From Bacteroidota bacterium (GTDB lineage Bacteria > Bacteroidota > Bacteroidia > UKL13-3), in NCBI GenBank assembly GCA_947485745.1, contig CANKQY010000023.1, positions 1-32,299 on the forward strand: DNA of 32,299 nucleotides, in the 5' to 3' direction. Shown piece after piece: positions 1-9,400 of this stretch. The stretch's first letter is position 1, and each line of letters starts with the position of its first letter. The notes under the pieces are model-generated. The model had not been told where the DNA came from. It saw only the letters and a list, made by a program, of their open reading frames with translations, and ran no database searches. The position numbers and the translations under genes are program-made.

Positions 1-909
1 CTCCATTTCTTTGAAACCAAAAGGATAATCAAATTCGATATCAACGGCAGCATCTGCGTAATGTGCCAATTTCACATGGTCGTGAAAGCGGTATTTGTCT
101 ATACCAAAGCCCAGTTTTTGGTGCCAATTCATGCGCATATTTTTCCAATGCTCATACCATTCTTTTTGGGTGCCAGGCCGAATGAAAAATTGCATTTCCA
201 TTTGTTCAAATTCGCGCATGCGCATGATGAATTGGCGGGCAATAATTTCGTTGCGGAATGCTTTTCCTGTTTGGGCAATGCCAAAAGGGATTTTCATTCT
301 GCCGGTTTTTTGAACATTTAAAAAGTTAACAAAAATACCTTGAGCGGTTTCTGGTCTGAGGTAAACTTTATCGGCACCTTCGGCCATAGCGCCCATTTCT
401 GTCGAGAACATGAGGTTAAACTGACGCACATCTGTCCAGTTGCGGGTTCCGCTGATTGGGCAAACTATTTCGTGTTGTTCAATCAAGGCTTTAAGCTGAA
501 CCAAATCATTGTCTAATAAGGCTTGATCCATTGCAGCTTGCAATTCATCTGCCTTAATGGTTTTGCCATCTTTTTGGTAGCGGGCAATTTTGTCTTCAAG
601 GAGGTTATCTGCGCGGTAGCGTTTTTTGGAATCTTTGTTGTCGATCATGGGATCAGAAAACCCATCAATGTGACCACTGGCTTTCCAGATTTTTGGGTGC
701 ATAAAAATGGCAGAATCGAGGCCCACAATATTTTCGTTCATTTGCACCATGGCTTTCCACCAGTATTGGCGTAGGTTGTTTTTTAACTCAACCCCATTCT
801 GGCCATAATCATAAACGGCAGCAAGGCCATCATAGATTTCGCTACTGGGAAAAACAAAGCCATATTCTTTGGCATGTGAAACAACCTTCTTAAAAACTTC
901 TTCGCTCAT
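1..909 (-). CDS. glyQS: Glycyl-tRNA synthetase, dimeric class II type (partial, C-terminus beyond the window)
   Basis: This cytosolic enzyme charges tRNA-Gly with glycine. I read 303 codons in the minus frame with no stop; the start is the ATG at 909 and the reading frame runs off the left edge. Recognisable class II aminoacyl-tRNA synthetase segments include the N-terminal GFVFPSSEIYDG, a YDYGQNGVELKNN stretch, RPETAQGIFVNF, and the motif-2 region FRNEIIARQFIMRMREFEQMEMQFF-like (arginine-rich, ending in EMQFF). These fit the single-polypeptide bacterial/eukaryotic-type GlyRS, not the separate alpha and beta chains of many proteobacteria. The anticodon-binding domain is outside the window. 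The gene follows gcvH in the same direction, but 151 bp with a long inverted repeat separate them, so co-transcription is doubtful. Confidence 0.95.
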   Translation of the reverse strand, partial: MSEEVFKKVVSHAKEYGFVFPSSEIYDGLAAVYDYGQNGVELKNNLRQYWWKAMVQMNENIVGLDSAIFMHPKIWKASGHIDGFSDPMIDNKDSKKRYRADNLLEDKIARYQKDGKTIKADELQAAMDQALLDNDLVQLKALIEQHEIVCPISGTRNWTDVRQFNLMFSTEMGAMAEGADKVYLRPETAQGIFVNFLNVQKTGRMKIPFGIAQTGKAFRNEIIARQFIMRMREFEQMEMQFFIRPGTQKEWYEHWKNMRMNWHQKLGFGIDKYRFHDHVKLAHYADAAVDIEFDYPFGFKEME

Positions 910-923
910 TAGAATAATAATAA

Positions 924-1049
924 CTACAAAGTAACAAAGGAACAATTTGTTTGTTACTTGAAATAAAAAAATGATTTTTCCTTAACTGGAAAGGGTATAA
1001 ACAGAAACAAAGCAACAGTTTTTAATCGTTGCTTTGTTTCTTTGTAGTA
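924..1049. repeat. Intergenic inverted repeat built from 8-bp units (glyQS-gcvH spacer)
   Basis: The left end reads as octamers ctacaaag, taacaaag, gaacaatt (924-947). The reverse complement of the right end (1026-1049) reads ctacaaag, aaacaaag, caacgatt. Inside lies a perfect 14-bp stem (1003-1016 with 1030-1043) around a 13-nt loop. Its position just after the gcvH stop would let it act as a terminator or 3' mRNA stabiliser, although there is no clean T-run. The same layout recurs at 3358-3433 and, with different octamers, at 12418-12536. Confidence 0.75.
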
Positions 1050-1060
1050 TAAAATGTGAA

Positions 1061-1438
1061 TTAGTGCACTAGCTCTTTGTAGGCGTCGGCTTTTAGTAAG
1101 CTAGCTATTTCTGAGGTGTTTGCTACGCTGCATTTAATCATCCAGCCTTCGCCGTATGTATCTGAGTTAACTAATTCTGGCGAGCCATCAAGGGCAGGAT
1201 TTATTTCTAACACTTCGCCAGTGATAGGCATAAATAAATCACTTACTGTTTTAACAGCCTCAACGGTGCCAAAAACTTCGTGTTGCGCAACAGATTTTCC
1301 TTTGCTAGGAATATCAACATAAACGATATCACCTAATTCGTGTTGCGCAAAATCAGTGATTCCAATGTAGGCTACATCGCCTTCAACACGCACCCATTCG
1401 TGGTCTTTGGTGTACAATAAATTTTCAGGAAAATTCAT
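1061..1438 (-). CDS. gcvH: Glycine cleavage system H protein
   Basis: The H protein carries the lipoyl arm that shuttles the aminomethyl group between the P, T and L proteins of the glycine cleavage complex in the cytosol. The product has 125 residues, the normal family length. The lipoylation site is Lys63 in the segment [15 protein letters not shown] (about 57-71), matching the conserved ESVK-type motif; the N-terminal YTKDHEWV and the YGEGWMIK segment near residue 95 are also typical. The start at 1438 gives the canonical [15 protein letters not shown] beginning. The gene stands between glyQS and the carotenoid operon; no P- or T-protein gene is present in the window. Confidence 0.97.
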   Translation of the reverse strand: MNFPENLLYTKDHEWVRVEGDVAYIGITDFAQHELGDIVYVDIPSKGKSVAQHEVFGTVEAVKTVSDLFMPITGEVLEINPALDGSPELVNSDTYGEGWMIKCSVANTSEIASLLKADAYKELVH

Positions 1439-1498
1439 AATTTTTATTTTTTAATTCTCCGCTAAAATAAGGATTGCCTATCAAATAAAAAATGATTG

Positions 1499-2176
1499 TT
1501 ATTTCTGTTTTAAATACTCTAGCACAGAAATGGGCAAAAGGAGGCAAGTTAGGGCGTATATGGTGTCTTCAATGGGGATTGTATAAAGTCTAATGCCAAT
1601 TATTTCATCTGGGTTGTAAAGCACAATTGGCGAGGGAGTGGCGCCGCCTGTGAGTATTCCATTGATAATGAAAAAAGGAATCAAATGAATGAAATACGCG
1701 AACCAGAAATAGCCCATGTATTTTCCTTTGATCCAAAATTGTTGGGCCAAAAGAATCAGCAGCGCCAAAGAGTAATTTACAACGGTATAGGTTCGATCCG
1801 AAAAAAATAGAATATTAAGGAAACACCAGGCAATAAAAAAGTAATTGATACTGCGCACTTTTGTTTGCCACCAGGCATCGGAAAGATAGGCTTTGAGGCA
1901 GGCATAAATAAAAATACTGGCGTAAGGAACTACAATAAAAAAAGCCCACTCCTCTAGTGGTAATTCAAGAATTCTGCTTGGCCAAACGTAGCTTGGATTA
2001 AAGCTCCAAACGCCGGTTTTGGTGAACCACGAATCCCAGAGTACAAAAAGGATTAGGTTCAAACCGATACCTAAAAAAAGGGATGGCCACCAGCGGTAGA
2101 ATGCTACTTTTTTGTCGAAGCTTAAAAGCAATGGACCAACAAAAGAGAAGAGCATAAGCCAAGCGTATAAACTCAT
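1499..2176 (-). CDS. crtYcd: Lycopene cyclase, fused CrtYc/CrtYd type membrane protein
   Basis: Predicted 225-residue integral membrane protein that would close the beta-ionone rings of lycopene. It shows the two half-repeats of this family: the first ends in LPLEEWAFFIVVPY (PLEEW at about 73-77), the second in RLYTIPIEDTIYAL (PIED at 201-204); the acidic residues of these motifs are conserved in heterodimeric and fused cyclases. Six or more hydrophobic segments are visible. The start at 2176 is chosen because its ATG overlaps the crtZ stop (ATGA overlap of 4 bases), a sign of translational coupling; a start at 2200 would add MARSKYQQ and overlap crtZ by 28 bases. It is the last gene of cruF-crtZ-crtYcd. 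Ring specificity, one end or both, cannot be read from the sequence. Confidence 0.88.
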   Translation of the reverse strand: MSLYAWLMLFSFVGPLLLSFDKKVAFYRWWPSLFLGIGLNLILFVLWDSWFTKTGVWSFNPSYVWPSRILELPLEEWAFFIVVPYASIFIYACLKAYLSDAWWQTKVRSINYFFIAWCFLNILFFSDRTYTVVNYSLALLILLAQQFWIKGKYMGYFWFAYFIHLIPFFIINGILTGGATPSPIVLYNPDEIIGIRLYTIPIEDTIYALTCLLLPISVLEYLKQK

Positions 2177-2625
2177 TTGCTGGTATTTGGATCGCGCCAA
2201 TATTTTAATGGAACAATGAGCATTCCAAAGTTTTCGCCTTGGTATTTTCCGAGGTGTTTGTGGTGTATTTTGTGTGCCCTGCGAATGGCGCGCACATAAT
2301 GATTATTCATGTGCGTAAATAGTTTAAATCGCTGATGAATAATAATTTCATGTATCACAAAATAGGCAAATCCATAGAGTGAAATTCCAATGCCAATATA
2401 AAGCCTAAAATCAGCAAACATGAGTCCTGTAACATAGCAATAGGCACTTGGTATGGCGAATATGAGGAAAAAGGCATCATTTTTTTCGAAGAACCCAGGT
2501 TCAACTTGGTGGTGATCTTTATGTAAGTACCATAAAAAACCATGCATCACAAATTTATGTGTGAACCAAGCCATGAATTCCATGAATAGGAAAGTAGCGA
2601 TTATAATTAGTATGTTTAGTAGCAT
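2173..2625 (-). CDS. crtZ: Beta-carotene hydroxylase (fatty acid hydroxylase superfamily)
   Basis: A 150-residue membrane di-iron hydroxylase that adds 3-OH groups to beta-ionone rings, giving cryptoxanthin/zeaxanthin-type products. The histidine clusters that bind the two irons are intact: HKFVMH (23-28), HKDHH (35-39), H92 and H97 in HEIIIHQRF, and HKIHHKH (118-124). Start: the open frame extends to 2697, but that would overlap the end of cruF and add a cysteine-rich 24-residue leader; the ATG at 2625 gives MLLNILIIIATF, a natural first membrane segment, and sits 14 bp after the cruF stop. Its stop codon overlaps the start of the cyclase gene, so the two are probably translated together. 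Confidence 0.93.
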   Translation of the reverse strand: MLLNILIIIATFLFMEFMAWFTHKFVMHGFLWYLHKDHHQVEPGFFEKNDAFFLIFAIPSAYCYVTGLMFADFRLYIGIGISLYGFAYFVIHEIIIHQRFKLFTHMNNHYVRAIRRAHKIHHKHLGKYQGENFGMLIVPLKYWRDPNTSK

Positions 2626-2639
2626 TATGGGATAAATTT

Positions 2640-3293
2640 TTAAATGCTTAGATTTAATAAAGCAAAGAAAACAAATTGAGTCAAATAAACACGCCAACCC
2701 ATTGGATTGTTTTTGAGCAAACCACCTTTAAGTATCCAGTAGCAAAAGGCAAATCCAAAGAAAAACCAGGCCGTGTAGTTTTGAATGGGAATAAGGTTGT
2801 TTTGCCAAGTCCAGAAATCGAGTTTTGGCGCTAGCGGTTCTATGAGCATATCTAAAAGTACCATAAATAATGCGGCAAACAGGGCGCCTAAAATTTCATG
2901 TATTTTCTGTTTGAACCTAATGGCAATGGTTTGAACCAACTGAAGACTGCTATAGGCAACTATAATCCAGTTGAGTCCAATAATTACAGGGGTTTGGTTG
3001 AGCTTAAAGCCTAATGAATTTCCATATTGGTAGTTGCCAAAAATAAGGCCGGTTGTAACGCCTATCATCTCCAAGAACCAAGCTCCTACAAAAACGAAAA
3101 GTAGGTTAATAAAAAACAAGAGGTCTTTTTCTGGATGGAGTTTAAAAAGAAGAAATGCGGTAAGGGCAAGGTTGTATGGAGTTAATTGTGCAAATTCTTT
3201 TGGGTTCAAACCGATACCTACCAAGCCTACCGAATAGAATATGATGAGAATAACCGTAAGTAGGTTTTCTTGTTTTTGGAGCCACAATTTCAT
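2640..3293 (-). CDS. cruF: Carotenoid biosynthesis membrane protein, CruF-like (DUF422)
   Basis: A 217-residue polytopic membrane protein with about seven hydrophobic segments. The segments GLNWIIVAYSSLQLV (about 103-117), MLIEPLAPKLDFWTW (about 148-162) and NYTAWFFFGF match the DUF422 family, whose characterised members are carotenoid 1',2'-hydratases (CruF) acting on the acyclic end of gamma-carotene or related pigments. It is first in an operon with crtZ and crtYcd, which strongly supports a carotenoid role. Together the three genes predict a monocyclic, hydroxylated carotenoid such as a saproxanthin- or myxol-like pigment; that product is inference. Phytoene synthase and desaturase genes are not in the window. 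The assignment to DUF422 is firm; hydratase activity is less certain because some members have other roles. Confidence 0.82.
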   Translation of the reverse strand: MKLWLQKQENLLTVILIIFYSVGLVGIGLNPKEFAQLTPYNLALTAFLLFKLHPEKDLLFFINLLFVFVGAWFLEMIGVTTGLIFGNYQYGNSLGFKLNQTPVIIGLNWIIVAYSSLQLVQTIAIRFKQKIHEILGALFAALFMVLLDMLIEPLAPKLDFWTWQNNLIPIQNYTAWFFFGFAFCYWILKGGLLKNNPMGWRVYLTQFVFFALLNLSI

Positions 3294-3357
3294 ACTGCAA
3301 AGAAAACTGTTTAGAGGATAAAAAGGATGGTTTTTACTACAAATAGTTTCGTTTTTA

Positions 3358-3433
3358 CTACAAAGTAACGAAGTAACAATTTTTATTAAAAAAAAATCTA
3401 GTAGAAATTAATTGTTGCTTCGTTGCTTTGTAG
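3358..3433. repeat. Intergenic palindrome of 8-bp units (DUF3108 gene-cruF spacer)
   Basis: The left arm (3358-3381) reads ctacaaag, taacgaag, taacaatt. The reverse complement of the right arm (3410-3433) reads ctacaaag, caacgaag, caacaatt, so 22 of 24 positions pair, around an A/T-rich 28-nt middle. It is the same element type as at 924-1049. It lies just after the DUF3108 stop-codon side and upstream of cruF and could form a hairpin in either transcript. Confidence 0.8.
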
Positions 3434-3441
3434 TTATTTGG

Positions 3442-4272
3442 TTACTTTATTTTTGAGGTGAGAGGGTTGCGGAGGTTTTGGTATTTGGTGAGTTCTGCCT
3501 TAATGGAACCTACAAAGATGTCGCTCTCAACCAAGATTGGGAGCTTGTTTTCATCATCGGTTACCCATAGGGTAAGTGCTTCGTCATCTTTAAACACGCG
3601 ACCTTTAATTAACTGAGGTTTTATAACCAAGGTATTAAAAGTGCCGGCATCAGTTTTTATAACTTCTCTGCCAACAAATTTGAAACGTAGTTTGTAATTC
3701 TCTGCATCCATGTAAAAATTCATGGGAAAAATATCGCCAATTTTTGCGTTGCTCATATCGGTTGTTCTGGCAAAATAAATGGCCGAAACCACATCTTGGG
3801 TTTGAAAGCCAATATCTACTTTGCCTCTTCGGCTGGTTGCAAATCCATTCACCTGATCAAATAGAATAAAATCGCTATCGGTATAACCGCCTTCTTTTAC
3901 TTTTTTAATGCATTTCCATGGAATAATGGCTTCTTCATCCACATAGCTTTCGTATTCATCTTTTACTTTAAACATTACATCAACCATACCAGCAGATTTG
4001 CCAGTTATTTTGATGTGATAGGCTTTGCGGTTATTTACTTCAACAGAATTGGGCTCAATTTCAAAATGAGCATTGCCACCATTTAATGGGCCATAATGCA
4101 CACGGTAATCTAATTTTTCGCCATAGGTGAAGGCGGTATTTTTCACTTTTTTGATTTCGTTTACCTTATTGCCTATTTTTTCTTTTGGCAATTCGGGTTG
4201 TTCAATTGCTTGAACCGAAAAGAGAAATGCAAATAAAGCAAAAATGGAAATTTGGAAAATCTTGTTTTTCAT
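3442..4272 (-). CDS. DUF3108 domain exported protein
   Basis: Predicted secreted or periplasmic protein of 276 residues. The start at 4272 is chosen because it gives a clean signal peptide (MKNKIFQISIFALFAFLFSVQA); the longer frame up to 4485 overlaps the ALDH gene and reads its sequence in another phase. Features typical of DUF3108 are a TYGEKLDYRVHYGPLNGGNA segment after the signal peptide, FKVKDEYESYVD, a central FARTTDM / FPMNFYMDAENYKL segment and a C-terminal TLWVTDDENKLPILVES ... GSIKAELT segment. Family members are predicted beta-rich proteins of unknown function. It lies 43 bp downstream of the aldehyde dehydrogenase gene in the same direction. No catalytic residues can be proposed. 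Confidence 0.85.
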   Translation of the reverse strand: MKNKIFQISIFALFAFLFSVQAIEQPELPKEKIGNKVNEIKKVKNTAFTYGEKLDYRVHYGPLNGGNAHFEIEPNSVEVNNRKAYHIKITGKSAGMVDVMFKVKDEYESYVDEEAIIPWKCIKKVKEGGYTDSDFILFDQVNGFATSRRGKVDIGFQTQDVVSAIYFARTTDMSNAKIGDIFPMNFYMDAENYKLRFKFVGREVIKTDAGTFNTLVIKPQLIKGRVFKDDEALTLWVTDDENKLPILVESDIFVGSIKAELTKYQNLRNPLTSKIK

Positions 4273-4315
4273 GATACTTGCTATAAGCAAACCTTGTACC
4301 AAAGATTGTAAATAG

Positions 4316-5863
4316 CTATAAATCAAATTTAATACCCTGGGCCAATGGCAGTTCTTTACCATAGTTGAGGGTGTTGGTTTGTCTGCGCATGTATGCTTTC
4401 CAGGCATCTGAGCCGCTTTCGCGACCACCGCCAGTTTCTTTTTCGCCACCAAATGCACCGCCAATTTCTGCACCACTGGTTCCAATATTTACGTTGGCAA
4501 TTCCGCAATCGCTGCCCCAAGCGCTCAAAAATTGTTCTGCTTCTTGCATGTTATTGGTAAATATACTTGAACTCAAACCTTGTTTAACACCATTTTGCAG
4601 TGCTATTGCTTCTTCGAGTGTGCTAAACTTAAGAAGGTATAAAATGGGTGCAAAGGTTTCTGATTGCACAATTTTATATGTGTTGTCTGCTTCGCAAATG
4701 GTTGGTTTTACATAGCAGCCACTTTCGTAGCCTGCCCCAGTCATAACCTCTGCGCCACACAAAACAGTGCCACCTTCTGCCTTTAATTGTTCAATGGCAC
4801 TAAGGTAAGCAGCAACTGCTGCCTTGTCAATTAATGGTCCAACAAGGTTGCCAGTTAAAGGATTGCCAATGGTTAATTGACCATAGGCTTTCACTAATTT
4901 TTCTTTAACTGTATTGTATAAACTTTCATGAATAATTAATCTACGAGTGGTAGTACAACGTTGTCCTGCAGTGCCAACTGCGCCAAACAATACACCTACC
5001 ATGGCTAAATCTAGGTTGGCATTTTCGGTAAGTATAATTGCATTGTTTCCGCCTAATTCTAACAAGGCTTTACCAAATCTTTGGGCCAAAGCTGCTCCAA
5101 CTGCCTTACCCATGCGAGTAGAACCAGTTGCCGATACCAAAGGAACACGCTCATCATTGCTCATCCATTCTCCTACTTTATAATCGCCATTGATGAGTGA
5201 GAAAATGCCTTCTGGTAAATTATTTACTTTTAAAATTCTGGCCATTAAATTTTGGCAAGCAATAGCTGATAGGGGTGTTTTTTCGGAAGGTTTCCAAACA
5301 CATACATCTCCACAAACGGCAGCCAACATAGCGTTCCAACTCCAAACAGCCACAGGAAAGTTAAAGGCAGAAATAATGCCCACAATTCCAATTGGGTGAT
5401 ATTGTTCGTACATGCGGTGGTTTGGCCTTTCGCTGTGCATGGTGAGTCCGTGTAATTGCCTGCTTAAACCTACGGCAAAATCGCAGATATCAATCATTTC
5501 TTGTACTTCACCCAATCCCTCTTGCAAGCTTTTGCCCATTTCGTAACTAACCAAATGTCCCAATGCATCTTTGTACTCTCTCAATAAATTACCATATTGG
5601 CGAACAATTTCGCCCCTTTTAGGAGCAGGAATGGTGCGCCAAATTTTATAAGCTTCTTCGGCTTTTTGTATTACTGTATTGTATTCTTCTTCGGTTGTGA
5701 AAGAGATGCTACCAATTAATTTTCCATCTACAGGAGAAAAAATTTCTCTGGTAGGCGCATTGCCAGAAGCGAAGTGGTTTTGGCCAGTTGAGGTGCCAGT
5801 ATTATGATTTGAGATTCCGAGTGTTTTTAGAAAATCTAATGAGAAGCTTTGTGTGTTTGACAT
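4316..5863 (-). CDS. Aldehyde dehydrogenase, ALDH7 (aminoadipate-semialdehyde dehydrogenase-like) family
   Basis: NAD-dependent cytosolic aldehyde dehydrogenase of 515 residues. Catalytic residues are all present: Asn168 in ISAFNFP, Lys191 in VWKPSE, Glu269 in ELGGNN and the nucleophile Cys303 in GQRCTTTRR. The segment [26 protein letters not shown]-like (about 152-177, quoted in part) and [11 protein letters not shown] are characteristic of the ALDH7/antiquitin clade, which oxidises alpha-aminoadipate semialdehyde (piperideine-6-carboxylate) in lysine breakdown. Substrate here is inferred from the clade only; no lysine catabolism genes flank it. It starts 16 bp after the retropepsin-like gene and is followed by the DUF3108 gene, so a transcript covering several of these minus-strand genes is likely. 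Confidence 0.92.
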   Translation of the reverse strand: MSNTQSFSLDFLKTLGISNHNTGTSTGQNHFASGNAPTREIFSPVDGKLIGSISFTTEEEYNTVIQKAEEAYKIWRTIPAPKRGEIVRQYGNLLREYKDALGHLVSYEMGKSLQEGLGEVQEMIDICDFAVGLSRQLHGLTMHSERPNHRMYEQYHPIGIVGIISAFNFPVAVWSWNAMLAAVCGDVCVWKPSEKTPLSAIACQNLMARILKVNNLPEGIFSLINGDYKVGEWMSNDERVPLVSATGSTRMGKAVGAALAQRFGKALLELGGNNAIILTENANLDLAMVGVLFGAVGTAGQRCTTTRRLIIHESLYNTVKEKLVKAYGQLTIGNPLTGNLVGPLIDKAAVAAYLSAIEQLKAEGGTVLCGAEVMTGAGYESGCYVKPTICEADNTYKIVQSETFAPILYLLKFSTLEEAIALQNGVKQGLSSSIFTNNMQEAEQFLSAWGSDCGIANVNIGTSGAEIGGAFGGEKETGGGRESGSDAWKAYMRRQTNTLNYGKELPLAQGIKFDL

Positions 5864-5879
5864 ATGTTTATTTTAGTAC

Positions 5880-6353
5880 TTATAGTTGTTTTTTTTGCCC
5901 TTCGACATGCTCAGGATGACCTAATGACGACGTCATGGTGAGCTTGTCGAATCCATGATTACCAATGGTTTTAATTGTTTTTAAAATGGCTTTGGCAACT
6001 TTGGGGTCAATAATTACGGTATCGTGTTCAAAATCTAGTTTGATGCGCCATTTTTGGAAGGTATTTACCCCAAGGATTACTTCTTCTGATAAGCCTGGAA
6101 TGACCATAAATTCATCTGAGAGTCGGATGTCGTTGAAATAAAAATCCATGGCAACTCGATGGGTTATTTTTAAATAATGACCTTCTGCTGCAGTTGCAAT
6201 TTCTAATGGTTTTCTTAGTTTAACTTGAGTTTCTAGTCCTTCCACAGCCTCCGCACTGATGCATGAGAAAGTGGCACCCGAATCAAAGAGTGTATAAAGG
6301 GTTTTCTCACCTTGTGAGCCCTCAAAATGAAGTGGTAACTTAATAATCGACAT
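5880..6353 (-). CDS. Small retropepsin-like aspartic protease domain protein with REP-derived tail
   Basis: 157 residues with a single pepsin/retropepsin half-domain: the active-site triad Asp24-Ser25-Gly26 in TLFDSGATFSC and a second hydrophobic motif, VILGVNTFQKW (about 103-113), like the ILGxxxL seen after the active site in clan AA proteases. Such single-domain proteins would act as dimers. No signal peptide is visible, so it is probably cytosolic. The last 25 residues (from NHGFDK to the end) are encoded by a REP-like palindrome (5901-5951) and contain the telltale PEHVEG string, so the native C-terminus was probably shorter, ending near residue 132. The gene lies between the M1 peptidase and ALDH genes; substrate unknown. 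Confidence 0.78.
   Translation of the reverse strand: MSIIKLPLHFEGSQGEKTLYTLFDSGATFSCISAEAVEGLETQVKLRKPLEIATAAEGHYLKITHRVAMDFYFNDIRLSDEFMVIPGLSEEVILGVNTFQKWRIKLDFEHDTVIIDPKVAKAILKTIKTIGNHGFDKLTMTSSLGHPEHVEGQKKQL
5901..5951. repeat. REP-like palindrome inside the retropepsin-like coding sequence
   Basis: The arms 5901-5920 (ttcgacatgctcaggatgac) and 5932-5951 pair at 17 of 20 positions around the short centre ctaatgacgac. The core TTCGACNNGCTCA is the same as in the repeats at 31205-31351. On the minus strand the element is translated as part of the protease's C-terminal tail, including PEHVEG, a string commonly produced when such repeats are read through. Confidence 0.8.
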
Positions 6354-6411
6354 ATTGAATTTGGAATTAATTCTTATGCAAAATTACAACTTATAAAAGA
6401 ATAATTTAAGA

Positions 6412-9400
6412 TTATAGTTTTAAGTCGCGGATGAGTGAAATGGGGTTAATTTTATTTAGGTTGAACACAAAACTAGTTCTACTAAAGAAGGAATTATAGC
6501 CATTGGTATCCCATGTACTTTTAACATCTTTACTGCTTACAAGCGGCACATAAATAGAAAGTACATTTTTGATTACTCTCACATAAATTCCACCATTGTA
6601 AGTTAGGTTCATTTGAGCACCGCTGTATATATAAGTAAAACCGGCAACTCCATTCACCAAAGTGTAGGTTCCCGGCGATTGCCAATAACTAAAATCGGCA
6701 TAAATTCCAATTGGAACGGGTATTGGCGCAGGAATGGTTAGGTTCAGGGCGCTTAAAAAAGAACGGCTTGAGCCAACGCTCGCAAAATTTCTAAATCCTG
6801 CATCCGAAGCCAATATTTGTCTTCCATATAAATTTTCGGAACTAGCGTTTCCTGCATTTGCTGGGTTGGCAATATTCTGAAGACTTTTCTCTCTCCCAAT
6901 CATTGCCTCATCGTAGGTGAAATCATTGCTACCATTTTTGGCTCCAGCTTGGTAGAATGTTCTAGAGGAGTAGTAATCGTCTTTAGACCCTGCAGCATCA
7001 ATTTTATCGAATAAAAATCCTCCTGAGAATATTCTGATTTCTGCAGCTTTTTTACCGTCTTTGTATTTAATTCCTTGGTTCCACTCAAAGCCAATTTTAT
7101 TGAAGGTAATATTGTGTAAGCCAGATTGGATAAAGGCTTTGGCGGCAATAGGGTATAATGCATGAGGATTGATATAGGTATATTTTACTTCACCTGTTCC
7201 ATAATGGTCTGAACCAAACTGATACAGGTATCCTCTATCTTGTGCTTGTTCGTTTACCATAATATAACGCAGTTCAATTTGTTGTTCAATTGAACTCCTT
7301 ATTTTTTTTGGCTTTAAATGAATAGACATAAATGGGGCGAACTTTTCGTAAGTGATACCACCATAATAGGATCTTATACCATTATATTTTTGAGCGGTAT
7401 CTAATAATGCAATAAATTTTTCATCACTGCTATTATAAAACACTCCTTTGCTGGCAAAACGTGCAGATTTAAAGCCTAGTTGAATGTTTCTGATTTTACC
7501 TTCTTTGTAGAAATTGTGCCAATAATTTGCATAGCCATTTACATCGTTTGTGTTAAAACTATACACAGGCATGAATACATATTCATTTTTCTTTTGAGGG
7601 AATAAGCTATTGTAAAATGCTAAGCCCAACATACTTTTATTGTATACATTATAGGCATATATGGGCGACCAAAATATTTGTTTTGCATTATCATTTTCAA
7701 GGTTAGCAATGGGCTGTAACTTAATTCCAGCGCAGGTTTTGCAGTTTCCTTTTACAACTTGGGTATTGTTTTGCCTATACAAATCAGTAGTTTGTTTATC
7801 GGCATCAATTCTATAAATAAGGTTAGCAGATTCTTTACTTGCTGGAAAATTTAAACTATTTGTATCAATGGTTTTATTACCGTTAAATCCTTTTACCCAA
7901 AGGTTATTTTTAGTGGAATCATCTAATATTTGAGTAATCGGAAAAGGAGCAACAAGGGAACCATTATTTTTAATTTTTAATTGACCTTTTTTTGCTGAAA
8001 CAATTTTGTAATCTAATTTTTTGGTCGAACCTAAAACGCCTTCAAAAAACCAAGATAAAGTATCATTTGTAAAGTCCTCTGCATGTGATTTGAAGTCGTT
8101 TGGAAGTGGGTGTTTAAATTTCCATTTTTCATAGTAAGCATGCATCATGGCATCAAATTTTTCAGTGCCTAAATATCCTTGCAAATAGGCAAATGCCAGT
8201 GGATTTTTTGCGTAAATAATAGCACCATAATTATTGTCGGTATATTCTGCAGAATGCAGGTTTCCGGCTTGATCCATATTTTTTCTACCAGTGTATTTAT
8301 ACAGGAATGTGCTTTGGTCTATTTGTCCCAAAATTTGAGAAATATTCAAAGTCTGCCCAGGTTCAATTTGTTTTTTATTTTCCTTAGAGTTTCTGTTTTC
8401 ATAATAGGTATTAAAACTTTCATCCATCCATGGATAATCTCTTTCGTTTGATCCTAAAATGCCATAGAACCAATTGTGACCAACTTCATGAATGATGGTA
8501 GTCTTATCGATGCTTGCGCAATTGGTGATAGTGGGATATTCCATGCCACCACCAGCCTTAAGTGGAGTTATAACTACTTGTACAATTGAGTATGGGTAAT
8601 TGCCTACTTTTTCTGAATAATAATTTACGGCTTCATCTACATATTCAATTCCTTTGGGTTTGTCTTTTTCGTCTTTAGCTTTGGCAAAAATCCATGTTTC
8701 AACTTTTTGGCCATCGGATAGGGTAACCTCGCTTTTATCACTCATAAATTCTTTGCTGCAGAACCAAGCAAAATCGTGCACAGAATCTTGCACAAATTTG
8801 AGTGTTTTGGTTTCACCTTCTGCAAAATGTTTGGCATTTAAATTTTTGGATCGAGCCAACCACCATTCTTTTTCTTTTTGGTCTTGTATTTGGCCAGTTG
8901 CTGCCAGCAGGTAGTCTTTTGGGAGGGTAATGCTAACTTCAAACTTTCCAAATTCGCTGTAAAATTCGCCTTGGTTTAAATAGGGCATAGGATTCCAGCC
9001 GTTTACATCATAAACTGCAGGTTTAGGGTACCATTGAGTGATGCAATAAACACCGTCTTCAAACCCCATTCTAGAGAACACATTTGGGATTTTAACCACA
9101 AAAGGAGTGGTAATTTCAATAGACTGTCCCGATTGTAAAGGTTTGGTTAATTTTATGATTGCTATGTCAATATCAGTTGTCAGATTCCAGCTTGTTTTTT
9201 CACCATTTACCTTAAAATCTAGGGAGTCTATCCAACCTCGGTTTTGCGGATCAGTAAAATGAAAATTGGTTTTTCCGTTTTCCAACTCTTGCTTTGCGTA
9301 GGCTGTGGTTCTATATTTATAAGCATTTGGCCATAGGTGAATGTAAATTTCTGTGATTTCATTTGGACTTTGATTGTAGTAAGTGATTTTCTCGAAGCCA

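Noticed and set aside
61-774. Plus-strand open frames of 72-86 residues at the left end
   Set aside because: They lie antisense to the clear glycyl-tRNA synthetase reading.
4273-4485. Longer N-terminus for the DUF3108 protein
   Set aside because: It would overlap the 3' end of the ALDH gene and hide the signal peptide beginning at 4272.
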